Shown here: positions 1-7,488 of the stretch, piece by piece
Layout: every line of letters starts with the position of its first letter
Position numbering within the stretch: position 1 is the stretch's first letter
From: WHTX01 sp038255145
GTDB lineage: Bacteria > Actinomycetota > Acidimicrobiia > Acidimicrobiales > CAIXPF01
Assembly (NCBI GenBank): GCA_038255145.1
Contig: JBBSLP010000079.1
Coordinates: forward strand, 1 to 25,937
Direction of reading: 5' to 3'
Length of the DNA stretch: 25,937 nucleotides
The notes under the pieces: generated by a model
Seen by the model: only the letters and a program-made list of their open reading frames with translations
Databases searched by the model: none
Told to the model about the DNA's origin: nothing
Position numbers and translations under genes: made by a program

Positions 1-36
1 CAGAATGGGCGTCGCCACGAGTCCGGGGGGACCGAG

Positions 37-1290
37 ATGGATCCGAGCTACAACGCCGAGGCCCAGGAGTACCGGGAGAAGGTGCAGGCGTTCCTGGCCG
101 AGCACCTGCCCAGCGGGTGGCGGGGCCTCGGCGCGCTCGACCCCGAGGCCCGCCGGCAGTTCGTCGACAGTTGGCGCCACGTGCTGGCCGACAACGGGCT
201 CCTCGCCGTGGCCTGGCCCACCACGTACGGCGGTTCCGGCCTGTCGCTCATCGAGCGGACGGTCCTGGCCGAGGAGTTCGCCCGGGTCGGCGTCCCCACC
301 GGTGGCGACAACGACCTCTTCTCCATGACCCTCCTCGGCCACACCCTCCTGCACTGGGGGACCGAGGAGCAGAAGCAGCACTTCCTGCCTCGCATCATCT
401 CCGGCGAGCACGTGTGGTGCCAGGGGTACTCGGAACCGGACTCGGGCTCCGACCTCGCCTCCCTTTCCACCCGGGCCGTGCGTGACGGCGACGAGTGGGT
501 GATCAACGGGCAGAAGATCTGGACCAGCGGCGGGCACGAGGCCAACTGGATCTTCGTCCTCTGCCGCACGAACCCCGACGCCCCCAAGCACGCCGGCATC
601 TCGTTCCTCATGTGCCCCATGGACCAGCCCGGCGTCGAGGTGCGGCCCCTCATCAACGCCGCGGGCCACCACGACTTCAACGAGGTCTTCTTCACCGATG
701 CCCGCACCTCGGCCGACAACGTGGTCGGCGGGGTGGACAACGGTTGGGCGGTGGCCAACACGCTGCTGGCCTTCGAACGGGGCGACGACGCCACCGTGGC
801 CGGCATCCGCTACGGCGAGGAGTGTCAGCGCCTCGTCGCCGCCGCCCGGGCCCATGGCCGCACGGACGAGCCCGTCATCCGCCAGCGCCTGGCCCACGCC
901 TACAGCAAGGTCGAGATCATGCGCTACCTGGGCATGCGCATCCTCACCGGTTCGCTGCAGGGTCAGGGCCCGGGGCCCGAGTCGTCGCTCAACAAGCTCA
1001 ACTGGTCCCACTACCACCAGGCCGTGACCGAGCTCGCCATCGACGTCCTGGGCGCCGAGGCCATGGCCCCGTCGGGCCGCGATGCGGCCACCGGCGTCGG
1101 ACCCGACGACGTGGGGTCCCCGTCCTCCTCCCAGGCCTGGGTGACGACCTTCATCGGCGCCCGGCCCGGCACCATCTACTCCGGCAGCTCCGAGATCCAG
1201 CGCAACATCGTCGGTGAGCGCGTCCTCGGCCTACCCCGGGAGCCCCAGGTCGACAAGGGCGTCGCCTGGAAGGACCTGCACCGCCGCTGA
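37..1290 (+). CDS. Acyl-CoA dehydrogenase (FadE-type)
   Basis: Flavin-dependent acyl-CoA dehydrogenase of 417 aa, the usual family length; it would introduce the alpha,beta double bond into an acyl-CoA thioester in the cytoplasm. The helical N-terminal domain is followed by the FAD-binding middle-domain signature (QGYSEPDSGSDLASL, about residues 128-142, then NGQKIWTSGG) and the C-terminal helical domain ending in IYSGSSEIQRNIVGERVLG (from about residue 380). The position of the medium-chain-type catalytic Glu (IYEGT in MCAD) is Ser here, which is common in actinobacterial FadE proteins; these use a base elsewhere or act in a heteromer. The ATG start has a G-rich Shine-Dalgarno (ggggggaccgag). 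It stands alone in the window, so the substrate (fatty acid, sterol side chain or other acyl-CoA) cannot be named. Confidence 0.93.
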   Translation: MDPSYNAEAQEYREKVQAFLAEHLPSGWRGLGALDPEARRQFVDSWRHVLADNGLLAVAWPTTYGGSGLSLIERTVLAEEFARVGVPTGGDNDLFSMTLLGHTLLHWGTEEQKQHFLPRIISGEHVWCQGYSEPDSGSDLASLSTRAVRDGDEWVINGQKIWTSGGHEANWIFVLCRTNPDAPKHAGISFLMCPMDQPGVEVRPLINAAGHHDFNEVFFTDARTSADNVVGGVDNGWAVANTLLAFERGDDATVAGIRYGEECQRLVAAARAHGRTDEPVIRQRLAHAYSKVEIMRYLGMRILTGSLQGQGPGPESSLNKLNWSHYHQAVTELAIDVLGAEAMAPSGRDAATGVGPDDVGSPSSSQAWVTTFIGARPGTIYSGSSEIQRNIVGERVLGLPREPQVDKGVAWKDLHRR

Positions 1291-1301
1291 CGCCCCTGGG
1301 C

Positions 1302-1335
1302 GTGGCCGGGTCGACGCCGGAAGTGGCCCGGCCAC
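1302..1335 (+). terminator. GC-rich hairpin after the acyl-CoA dehydrogenase
   Basis: A perfect 9-base inverted repeat (GTGGCCGGG / CCCGGCCAC) with a 16-base loop lies 11 bases after the stop codon. There is no T-tract, as is usual for actinobacterial terminators. It sits just before the promoter of the next gene, so termination is a reasonable reading. Confidence 0.5.
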
Positions 1336-1343
1336 CTCGCCGT

Positions 1344-1349
1344 TAGGCT
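1344..1349 (+). promoter_or_regulatory. Candidate -10 element for a leaderless methyltransferase mRNA
   Basis: TAGGCT ends exactly 7 bases before the GTG at 1357. A TANNNT hexamer at this distance is the typical signature of actinobacterial leaderless transcripts, and no Shine-Dalgarno with normal spacing competes with it. No clear -35 is visible. Confidence 0.5.
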
Positions 1350-1356
1350 CGCCGGG

Positions 1357-2136
1357 GTGAACCTTCGCCGCTCGCTCGCTCCCATGTACCGCAACCTGGA
1401 CGGCGACCTCGGCTCGAACATCACGGCGTCGGTGGTGGTCCCCCTGCTCATGGAGCGCATCCGTCCCACCAGCGTGCTGGACCTCGGGGCGGGCGTCGGC
1501 AGCTTCATGAGGGCGTTCCTCGACCGCGGCGTCGACGATGTGGCCGGCGTCGACCTCTGCCTCTTCGAGCCCGACCTCTTCGTCGTCGACCCCGCCCTCA
1601 TCGACCAAGGCGACCTCAACGAGCCCGTCGACCGAGGGCGCCGCTACGACCTCACCATCAGCCTCGAGGTGGGTGCCTACCTGCCCGACCACGACGTGTT
1701 GGTGGACTCCCTCGTCCGCCACGCCCCCGTCGTGGTCTTCTCCGCGGCGGTGCCCTCCCAGGACCTCCTGCACCAGCACCACGGCGCCTTCCCCAGCAGC
1801 TGGGCCGCCCGGTTCGCCGTGCACGACTACGTCCTGCTCGACGTCTTCAGGCCCGTGTTGTGGAACGACGAGCGCCTGCCGTTCTGGTTCCGCCAGAACC
1901 TGCTCCTGTTCGTACACCGCCCGCACCTCGACGCCCACCCCGAGCTCGCCGAGCCGCCCGCCGCACCCCCGCCACTGGACATCGTGCACCCCGCCCTGTA
2001 CGAGATCCTGGCCGGGACCGACGCCGACGCCTCCCTCCGGCTCGCACTGGCCCGCATCCCGCGCATCGCCAAGGCCAAGCTGCCCCGGGTCACGGCGAAG
2101 TTGCGCGACCGGGTGGGTCCTCAGCGCCGGCGGTAG
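1357..2136 (+). CDS. Class I SAM-dependent methyltransferase-like protein
   Basis: 259 aa. The Rossmann motif I, VLDLGAGVGSF, is at residues 40-50 and an acidic GVDL strand follows, as in S-adenosylmethionine-dependent methyltransferases. A YDLTISLEVGAYLP segment resembles motif IV of small-molecule methyltransferases. The C-terminal third, from about residue 200, is Pro/Ala-rich and then basic, with no recognisable domain. GTG is chosen as the start because the -10-like TAGGCT is placed for a leaderless transcript. The methyl acceptor is unknown. The 3' end overlaps, on the opposite strand, the end of a decayed gene fragment (2121-2239). Confidence 0.75.
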   Translation: MNLRRSLAPMYRNLDGDLGSNITASVVVPLLMERIRPTSVLDLGAGVGSFMRAFLDRGVDDVAGVDLCLFEPDLFVVDPALIDQGDLNEPVDRGRRYDLTISLEVGAYLPDHDVLVDSLVRHAPVVVFSAAVPSQDLLHQHHGAFPSSWAARFAVHDYVLLDVFRPVLWNDERLPFWFRQNLLLFVHRPHLDAHPELAEPPAAPPPLDIVHPALYEILAGTDADASLRLALARIPRIAKAKLPRVTAKLRDRVGPQRRR

Positions 2137-2239
2137 TCGCCCAGCGTGCGGGGAACGGCGTCGATGACGGCCTCGGCATCGGAGTCGCTGACCGCCGTGC
2201 CCGCAGGCAGATGCGCACCGACGAGGAGGATGGGGGTAC
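2121..2239 (-). pseudogene. 3' remnant of a minus-strand gene, product unrecognised
   Basis: Read on the minus strand, the gap before the kinase stays open for about 37 codons and ends in TGA at 2121. It gives a natural-looking C-terminus (GAHLPAGTAVSDSDAEAV, then VPRTLGDYRRR) with almost every third codon position G or C. No start codon occurs in it, and upstream the frame enters the antisense of the kinase start, so the 5' part of the gene is missing. I read it as the tail of a gene cut off when the kinase region arrived or was rearranged. A chance open frame in GC-rich DNA is the alternative. The upstream boundary is approximate. Confidence 0.35.
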
Positions 2240-3463
2240 GTGAACGCGGTGGAGCAACGGCGGAGGACCCTGGGCGAACGCTACGAGCTCGGCGACGTGG
2301 TCGGTCGTGGCGCCATGGGTGAGGTGTGGGCGGCCCGGGACCTGCGCCTCGATCGCCCGGTGGCCGTCAAGGTGCTCACCGCACCCATCGCCGCCGACGT
2401 CGCCATGAGGGCTCGTTTCCGGACCGAAGCGCAGGCCGCCGCCCGCCTCAGCCACCCCAACGTCGTCACCGTGTACGACTCGGGCGAAGACGACGGGCTG
2501 CTGTTCCTGGTGATGGAGCTCCTCCCGGGGCGCACCCTGGCCGACGAGATCGCCGACGGCCCTCTCGACGCGGCGCGGGCCCGAGCCGTCGGCGTCGACG
2601 TGCTGGCCGGGCTGGCCGCGTCGCACCGGGCCGGGATCCTGCACCGGGACATCAAGCCGGCCAACGTGCTCCTCGCGGCCGACGGCACCGCCCGGGTGGC
2701 CGACTTCGGGATCGCCAAGAGCCTCGAAGGCGGCGACGCCACCTCGGCGGGCCTCGTCCTCGGGACGGCCGCCTACCTGGCGCCCGAACGCCTGGCCGGC
2801 CAACCGGCCACCCCCCAGAGCGACCTCTACGCCGTCGGCGCCGTGCTCTACGAGGCCCTCGCCGGACGCAAGCCGTTCGACGCCGACACCCCTCTGGGCA
2901 TGCTCCGCGCCATCGAGGACCACCCTCCTCCCGCCCTCCACGGGTTGCAGCCGTCGCTCGACCGGGCGCTGGTGGCCACGGTGGAGCGCGCCTTGGCCAA
3001 AGCCCCGCAGGACCGCTTCGCCACCGCCACCGAGATGGCCGACGCGCTCGGCGCACGCAACTCGTCCCCCTATCAACCGGCGGACACGGAGTCGACCGTG
3101 GCCATGACCTTGCCGGCCAGCGTCGTGGCCCCCCGGTCGCCGTCCGCCCCGTCCTCGCCGACCGAGGCGCTCTCCGTGGCCGGTCCTGATGCCACGGCGG
3201 TAGCTCCAGTCATCGGGTCGAGCACCAGCGCGAACCGCCTCCACCCGACCGGCACACGACCGTGGTGGCGCAGGCCCAGCGCGATCGTCGCCGGGCTCGT
3301 CGTCGGTGTGCTGGCCGTGCTCGCGGGTGTGCTGTTGGCCCCGGGCGGGGGCCAGTCATCGGGTGCACCGCCGGGTGGCTCGGATCCTGCCGCCACGAGC
3401 ACGTCGCTGCCCGAGGCCTTGGACGCCGCCATCCGCCAGCTCGAAGAGGTGGTGCGCTCGTGA
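2240..3463 (+). CDS. Membrane-anchored Ser/Thr protein kinase (PknB-like)
   Basis: A 407-aa Hanks-type kinase that phosphorylates Ser/Thr on target proteins. The glycine loop GRGAMGEV is at 22-29, the ATP-binding Lys at 44 (VAVK), the catalytic loop HRDIKPANVL with Asp137, DFG with Asp155, and the activation-segment end as APE. The kinase domain ends near residue 275. A Pro/Ser/Thr-rich juxtamembrane linker leads to one transmembrane helix at about 348-368. The external tail is only about 38 residues and ends in a short helix (LPEALDAAIRQLEEVV). PASTA repeats, the usual sensor of PknB, are absent. The GTG start follows a G-rich stretch containing gaggagg. The stop overlaps the next gene's GTG by four bases (GTGA), so the kinase and the lipoprotein are translationally coupled. 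Confidence 0.93.
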   Translation: MNAVEQRRRTLGERYELGDVVGRGAMGEVWAARDLRLDRPVAVKVLTAPIAADVAMRARFRTEAQAAARLSHPNVVTVYDSGEDDGLLFLVMELLPGRTLADEIADGPLDAARARAVGVDVLAGLAASHRAGILHRDIKPANVLLAADGTARVADFGIAKSLEGGDATSAGLVLGTAAYLAPERLAGQPATPQSDLYAVGAVLYEALAGRKPFDADTPLGMLRAIEDHPPPALHGLQPSLDRALVATVERALAKAPQDRFATATEMADALGARNSSPYQPADTESTVAMTLPASVVAPRSPSAPSSPTEALSVAGPDATAVAPVIGSSTSANRLHPTGTRPWWRRPSAIVAGLVVGVLAVLAGVLLAPGGGQSSGAPPGGSDPAATSTSLPEALDAAIRQLEEVVRS

Positions 3464-3951
3464 GGCGCGCCCTGGCCACGGTGCTGCTGGTCGTGGGCCT
3501 GGTGGCCTGCGGTGGCGACGCCGGCATCAGTGACACCGCGTCAGCTCAGCTGAGCCCTCACGTCGTCGCGCTGAGAGCTTCGGCCGAGGCGGGTGATCTG
3601 GGCGCGGCGTCAACCGCGCTGGCCGAGCTCCGCAGCGCCGTCGCCGAGCTGCGCCGGGCGGGTGAGCTGAGCGAAGACGACGCGGCCCAGGTGCTCACCG
3701 TCGGCGCCGAGATCGAAGCCCAGCTCGGCGGCCTCACCCCCGCGCCCCCCGCCACCGCCGCGCCGACCGGGCCGACGACCCCGCCGACGTCGACCACGAC
3801 GACCGCCGACGAGCAGGACGACAACGAGGCCGAGGACGAGGACGAGAAACGGGAGGAGGAACGGGAGGAGGACCGCAAGGAGGCCGAGGAAGAGCGCAAG
3901 GCGGCCCAGGAGGAGCGGAAGAAGGCCCAGGAGGAGAAGGGCAAGCAGTGA
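3460..3951 (+). CDS. Lipoprotein with a charged Glu/Lys-rich C-terminus, kinase partner
   Basis: 163 aa, unrecognised as a family. The GTG start overlaps the kinase stop. It places a basic n-region, a hydrophobic core and a lipobox LVAC in front of Cys17, so the protein should be lipidated and held on the outer face of the membrane. Residues about 30-90 form amphipathic helices (repeated LxxLRxAV-like spacing) that resemble the short external helix at the kinase C-terminus. A Pro/Thr-rich hinge follows, then about 43 residues of nearly pure Glu, Lys, Arg, Asp and Ala that should form a single alpha helix or coiled coil. Gene coupling suggests that it supplies the external module the short kinase lacks. 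That is inference. Confidence 0.75.
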   Translation: MRRALATVLLVVGLVACGGDAGISDTASAQLSPHVVALRASAEAGDLGAASTALAELRSAVAELRRAGELSEDDAAQVLTVGAEIEAQLGGLTPAPPATAAPTGPTTPPTSTTTTADEQDDNEAEDEDEKREEEREEDRKEAEEERKAAQEERKKAQEEKGKQ

Positions 3952-3952
3952 G

Positions 3953-3983
3953 CCACCGGCGCCGCCAGCGGCGGCCGTGGTGG
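3953..3983. terminator. Two-way hairpin between convergent genes
   Basis: The entire 33-base gap between the lipoprotein and the convergent regulator forms a hairpin: CCACC and GCCGCC on the left pair with GGCGGC and GGTGG on the right across a 3-base loop (AGC), with a 3-base internal mismatch. Its position between two converging stop codons fits a bidirectional terminator. Confidence 0.55.
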
Positions 3984-3984
3984 G

Positions 3985-6900
3985 TCAGCCCCGGATGGCC
4001 ACCAGCTCGTCCAGCACGCCCCGCATGAACCGCAGGGCCTGGTGGCCGTCCATGGCCCGGCCCGTCGCCCGCTGCTGCTCCACCGTCGTGCCGACGCCGA
4101 CGGTGATCTGCTCGATGGCGTCGACCACCGTCTGGCGCAGGATGTGCGTCTTGACCAGGTTGGCCCCCTCCAGGAAACCGCGGATGCAGGCGGCGTCGCC
4201 GTAGCGGCCCAGGCCCGCCATCACCCCGAGGAAGGCGATGGCGGTGCCGGCCAGGTCGTACAGGTTCTCCTGCTCGGACAGGTCCTCCACATCCGATCGC
4301 ATCACCCGCAACGCCCGGGCCCGGTCACCCCGGCGGAACGCGGCCAGGGCCTCGTTGGGCCGGTTGCGCGAATGGGTCCGATCCGGCACCTCGATCGTCG
4401 CCGACTCGTCTAACAGCCGGTCGGCCCCGTCGCGGTCGCCCTGCGCCGCCACCGAGTACCCCGACATGGTCAGCATCCAGCTCAACAGGCTGGGCGGCCC
4501 GTTGGCCCGGTACCGCTCGGTCAAGGCCGCCAGGTGCACATCGGCCTCGCCGAAGCGCCCCAGCACCATCAACGACCGGGCGATACCGATGTCGGACAGC
4601 TGGGCCAGGTGGTCGTCACCCCGCCGGCGCAGCTCGGCCGCCACCTGCGGGCACCACACCAACAGCGCCTCGCTGTCCTGGTACACCAGCGCCCTGGCGT
4701 GGTGGACCATGGCGTGGTCGGGCGCGCCGTACCGCTCCACCAGCCGTTCGAACCCGTCGCGGTCCTGCAGGCGCCAGTACCGCCGCGCCGCCAGGCTCAG
4801 GGCGAACACCACCAGGTCCTCGTCCTCGGCCGGGGCGATGGCCAGCACCCGCTCGGCCCAGTCGGCCACCTCGGTCTGGCTGCGCACCAGGGCCTCGGCC
4901 GCCACGGGGGCGATCAACGCCCGGGCCAGGTGGCCGTCACCGCGGGCGATGGCCCAGTCGACCGCGGCCCGCAGGTTCGGCCACAGCTCGACCAGCCTCC
5001 CCGCCCCCTCGATCTCGTCGTGACCGGCCAGCAGGTCGTGGATGCGTTCCCCCTGCTCGACGCACCACCGGGCGTGGCGTAGGGCCACGGCATCGTCCCC
5101 GCCGGCCGCGGCCAGACGCTCGGCCCCGAACTGGCGCATGCTCTCGAGCAGCTGGAACCGCCGACCGAACGGTCCCGGTTCGACCAGCACCATCGACTGT
5201 TCGACCAGCCGACCCAGCAGCTCGTCCACCTCCACCGCGTCGACCTCGCCCGCCGCACCCACCGACTCGGCCGCGCCCAGGTCGAACGGTCCCACGAACC
5301 TCGACAGCCGCTGGAACAGCGACCGCTCGCCCGGTGACAGCAGGTCGTAGGACCACTGGATGGCCGCCCGCAGCGTCCGGTGGTGCCCCACGCCCGAGCG
5401 CAGACCCCCGGTGAGCAGGCGCAGGCTGTCGTCGAGGCGGACCAGCAGGTCGGCCGGCGCCATGGTCCGGGTCCGGGCCGCGGCCAGCTCGATGGCCAAG
5501 GGCACACCGTCGAGGCGCCGGCACAGGGCCTCGATGGCGGGGCGGTCGCCGTGGGCGTCGAAGGCGGGGTCCAACGCCGTGGCCCGCTCGCGGAACAGTT
5601 CGGCTCCCGGGCCCGACGGGTCCAGGGGACCGACGGCCACCAACCGTTCGTGGCCGACCCCCAGCCGCTCACGCGAGGTGGCCAGCACCCGTACCTGCGG
5701 ACAGCCCGCCACCACCGCGGCCACGAAGGCGGCGGCGCCGTCGAGCACGTGCTCGCAGTTGTCCAACACCAACAGCACCCGGCGCTCGCGCAGGGCGGAC
5801 ACGGCCGCATCGGTCAGGCTCCGCCCCCGACCCTCGTGCAGGTCGAGGACGTCGGCCACGGCCCGGGGCACATCGCTGGCGCTGGCCACCTCGGCCAACT
5901 CGACGAGCCAGGCATCGCCGTCGACCTCGGGCTCGAGCACCTGGGCCGCCGCCGTGGCCAGCCGGGTCTTGCCGATGCCACCGGGGCCGACCAGGGTGAC
6001 GACCGGGGCCGCGGCCAGCGCCTCCTCGATGGCGTGCAGCTCGTGCTCACGCCCGATCAGCCGCCCCGAACGCCGCGGCAGGTTGCCCCGGCGGCGGTCG
6101 TCGCTGCTGCGCACCGGCGGGTGCACGTCGTCGCCGACCTGGTGGAGGCGCTGCTCACCGGGCACGCCGTCGAGCCGGTACACGCCCAGCTCCAACAGCC
6201 GCGCCGAGGCGCCGATCACGTCGGCGGTGGCCCCCGACACCAGGGTCTGGCCTCCGTGACCGGCGGCGGCCAGGCTGGCGGCCAGGTGGACGTGGGGACC
6301 GGAGGGGGTGCCGGCCAGCACGTCGGCCGGCCCGGTGTGCAGGCCGATGCGGACGCAGACGGTGACGGCCCGGGGCCAGGGCTCACGCCCGGTGGCCGCC
6401 TGCAGGTCGAGCGACCAGGCCAGGGCGTCCCCCGCCCGGTCGAAGGCCACGCCGAACGAGCTGCCCCGGCTCACGAACACGCGGCCACCGTGGGCCGCCG
6501 CGCCCCCGCGCACCAGCTGCCCGTAGCGGGCCATGGCCGCCGCCGACTCGTGGGGATGGGTGACCCACGAGCGCGCCGCGTCGTCCACGTCGGCGAACCC
6601 GAACGTCAGGGTCCCCTCGACGACACCGCCGCCGTCAGCCGCCGCCGGCCGGCCCTCGACCGGTGGCACGAGCCGGAGCGCCTCGTCCTGGGCCAGGATC
6701 CGACCCTCGAGCGTCCGCAGTTCAGGGCCTGGTTCCACGCCCAGCGCCTCGACCAGGTGGTGGCGGGCGGTGCGGTAGGCGGCCAGGGCGTCGGCCTGAC
6801 GACCGACCCGGTACAGCGCCGTCATCAGCAGCCCGCACAGGCCCTCGCGGAACGGGTGGTCAGCCACCAGCTCGGTCAGGCGACCGACGACGGCCACAGG

Positions 6901-7368
6901 TTCGACGTCGACCTGCCGGGCCAGCTGCGCCTCCGTCGCCCCCAGCCACTGCTCGACCAGCGCCTGGGCCGCAGGGGCCAGGCCCTCGGCGTCGAGGCCG
7001 GCCAGCGGCGCCCCCCTCCACTCGGCCAGCGCCGTGTCCACATGGCCCGCGGACAGGAGCCGCTGGAAGCGCACGACGTCGACCGAGGCGGGGTCGACGT
7101 CCAGCCGGTAGGCCGCCCCGACGCGCACGATGGATCCCTCACCGAGCTGCTTGCGCAGGCGGGTGACGTAGGACTGCAGCGTCTTGTCCGCCGTGCGGGG
7201 CGGGTCGTCGCCCCACACCATGGCCACCAGGCGGGACACGGGGACGACCGCACCGGGTCGCAGGGCCAACGCAGCCAGCAGGGCCTGGGACTTCGTCGGA
7301 CCGATGTCGATCGGTTCGCCGCTGTCGTCGACGGCGCTGACGCCGTCGAGGAGCCGGATCTGCACCAC
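3985..7368 (-). CDS. SARP-type regulator with degenerate cyclase and NB-ARC ATPase domains
   Basis: Large transcription regulator of 1127 aa. Order: OmpR-like winged helix (about 1-95; PTKSQALLAAL, TLQSYVTRLRKQLG), BTAD helical domain (about 100-245), class III nucleotide-cyclase homology domain (about 250-410), NB-ARC ATPase (about 430-720; Walker A GPGGIGKT with Lys467, LLVLDNCEH, ATSRE, GVPLAIELAA), then helical repeats to the end. In the cyclase domain the first metal Asp is kept (FADV, Asp260), but the second is Ser303 (GSS instead of GDG) and the NRAAR-like motif is altered, so it is probably a binding rather than catalytic domain. The open frame continues upstream to 8376, antisense to the exporter gene; GTG 7368 is chosen because GGGAGG lies 8 bases before it and the winged helix starts at once. 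It is divergent from the MMPL exporter, its likely target. Confidence 0.88.
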   Translation of the reverse strand: MVQIRLLDGVSAVDDSGEPIDIGPTKSQALLAALALRPGAVVPVSRLVAMVWGDDPPRTADKTLQSYVTRLRKQLGEGSIVRVGAAYRLDVDPASVDVVRFQRLLSAGHVDTALAEWRGAPLAGLDAEGLAPAAQALVEQWLGATEAQLARQVDVEPVAVVGRLTELVADHPFREGLCGLLMTALYRVGRQADALAAYRTARHHLVEALGVEPGPELRTLEGRILAQDEALRLVPPVEGRPAAADGGGVVEGTLTFGFADVDDAARSWVTHPHESAAAMARYGQLVRGGAAAHGGRVFVSRGSSFGVAFDRAGDALAWSLDLQAATGREPWPRAVTVCVRIGLHTGPADVLAGTPSGPHVHLAASLAAAGHGGQTLVSGATADVIGASARLLELGVYRLDGVPGEQRLHQVGDDVHPPVRSSDDRRRGNLPRRSGRLIGREHELHAIEEALAAAPVVTLVGPGGIGKTRLATAAAQVLEPEVDGDAWLVELAEVASASDVPRAVADVLDLHEGRGRSLTDAAVSALRERRVLLVLDNCEHVLDGAAAFVAAVVAGCPQVRVLATSRERLGVGHERLVAVGPLDPSGPGAELFRERATALDPAFDAHGDRPAIEALCRRLDGVPLAIELAAARTRTMAPADLLVRLDDSLRLLTGGLRSGVGHHRTLRAAIQWSYDLLSPGERSLFQRLSRFVGPFDLGAAESVGAAGEVDAVEVDELLGRLVEQSMVLVEPGPFGRRFQLLESMRQFGAERLAAAGGDDAVALRHARWCVEQGERIHDLLAGHDEIEGAGRLVELWPNLRAAVDWAIARGDGHLARALIAPVAAEALVRSQTEVADWAERVLAIAPAEDEDLVVFALSLAARRYWRLQDRDGFERLVERYGAPDHAMVHHARALVYQDSEALLVWCPQVAAELRRRGDDHLAQLSDIGIARSLMVLGRFGEADVHLAALTERYRANGPPSLLSWMLTMSGYSVAAQGDRDGADRLLDESATIEVPDRTHSRNRPNEALAAFRRGDRARALRVMRSDVEDLSEQENLYDLAGTAIAFLGVMAGLGRYGDAACIRGFLEGANLVKTHILRQTVVDAIEQITVGVGTTVEQQRATGRAMDGHQALRFMRGVLDELVAIRG

Positions 7369-7439
7369 GCGCTGCGCCTCCCTCTCGCCGGGACCACCCT
7401 CCCACAGCCACGACCAGCCGCAACGGGCCGGCCGCCGCG

Positions 7440-7468
7440 CAACCGGCGCACAACCGAGGCTCGACCGG
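7440..7468 (+). promoter_or_regulatory. SARP-like operator: three heptamers at 11-base spacing
   Basis: CAACCGG (7440-7446), CAACCGA (7451-7457) and CGACCGG (7462-7468) begin exactly 11 bases apart, one per helical turn. SARP/AfsR regulators are known to bind such heptameric direct repeats just upstream of a -10 element. The block lies in the 120-base divergent gap between a SARP gene and the exporter gene and ends 7 bases before the candidate -10 at 7476. Confidence 0.6.
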
Positions 7469-7475
7469 CGTGGTC

Positions 7476-7481
7476 CAGGTT
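7476..7481 (+). promoter_or_regulatory. Candidate -10 of the exporter promoter
   Basis: CAGGTT keeps the A2 and T6 of TANNNT, starts 7 bases after the last SARP-like heptamer and ends 7 bases before the ATG at 7489. This fits an activator-dependent, leaderless promoter with no proper -35. The hexamer match itself is weak. Confidence 0.4.
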
Positions 7482-7488
7482 CACGGCC

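Noticed and set aside
2090..3244. 384-codon minus-strand open frame over the kinase
   Set aside because: The plus-strand kinase has all catalytic motifs. The antisense translation is low-complexity Gly/Arg/His/Val.
5380..7488. Long open frame on the plus strand upstream of the exporter gene
   Set aside because: It is the antisense of the SARP regulator and is rich in His, Gln, Gly and Arg with no domain pattern. The transporter begins only at ATG 7489.
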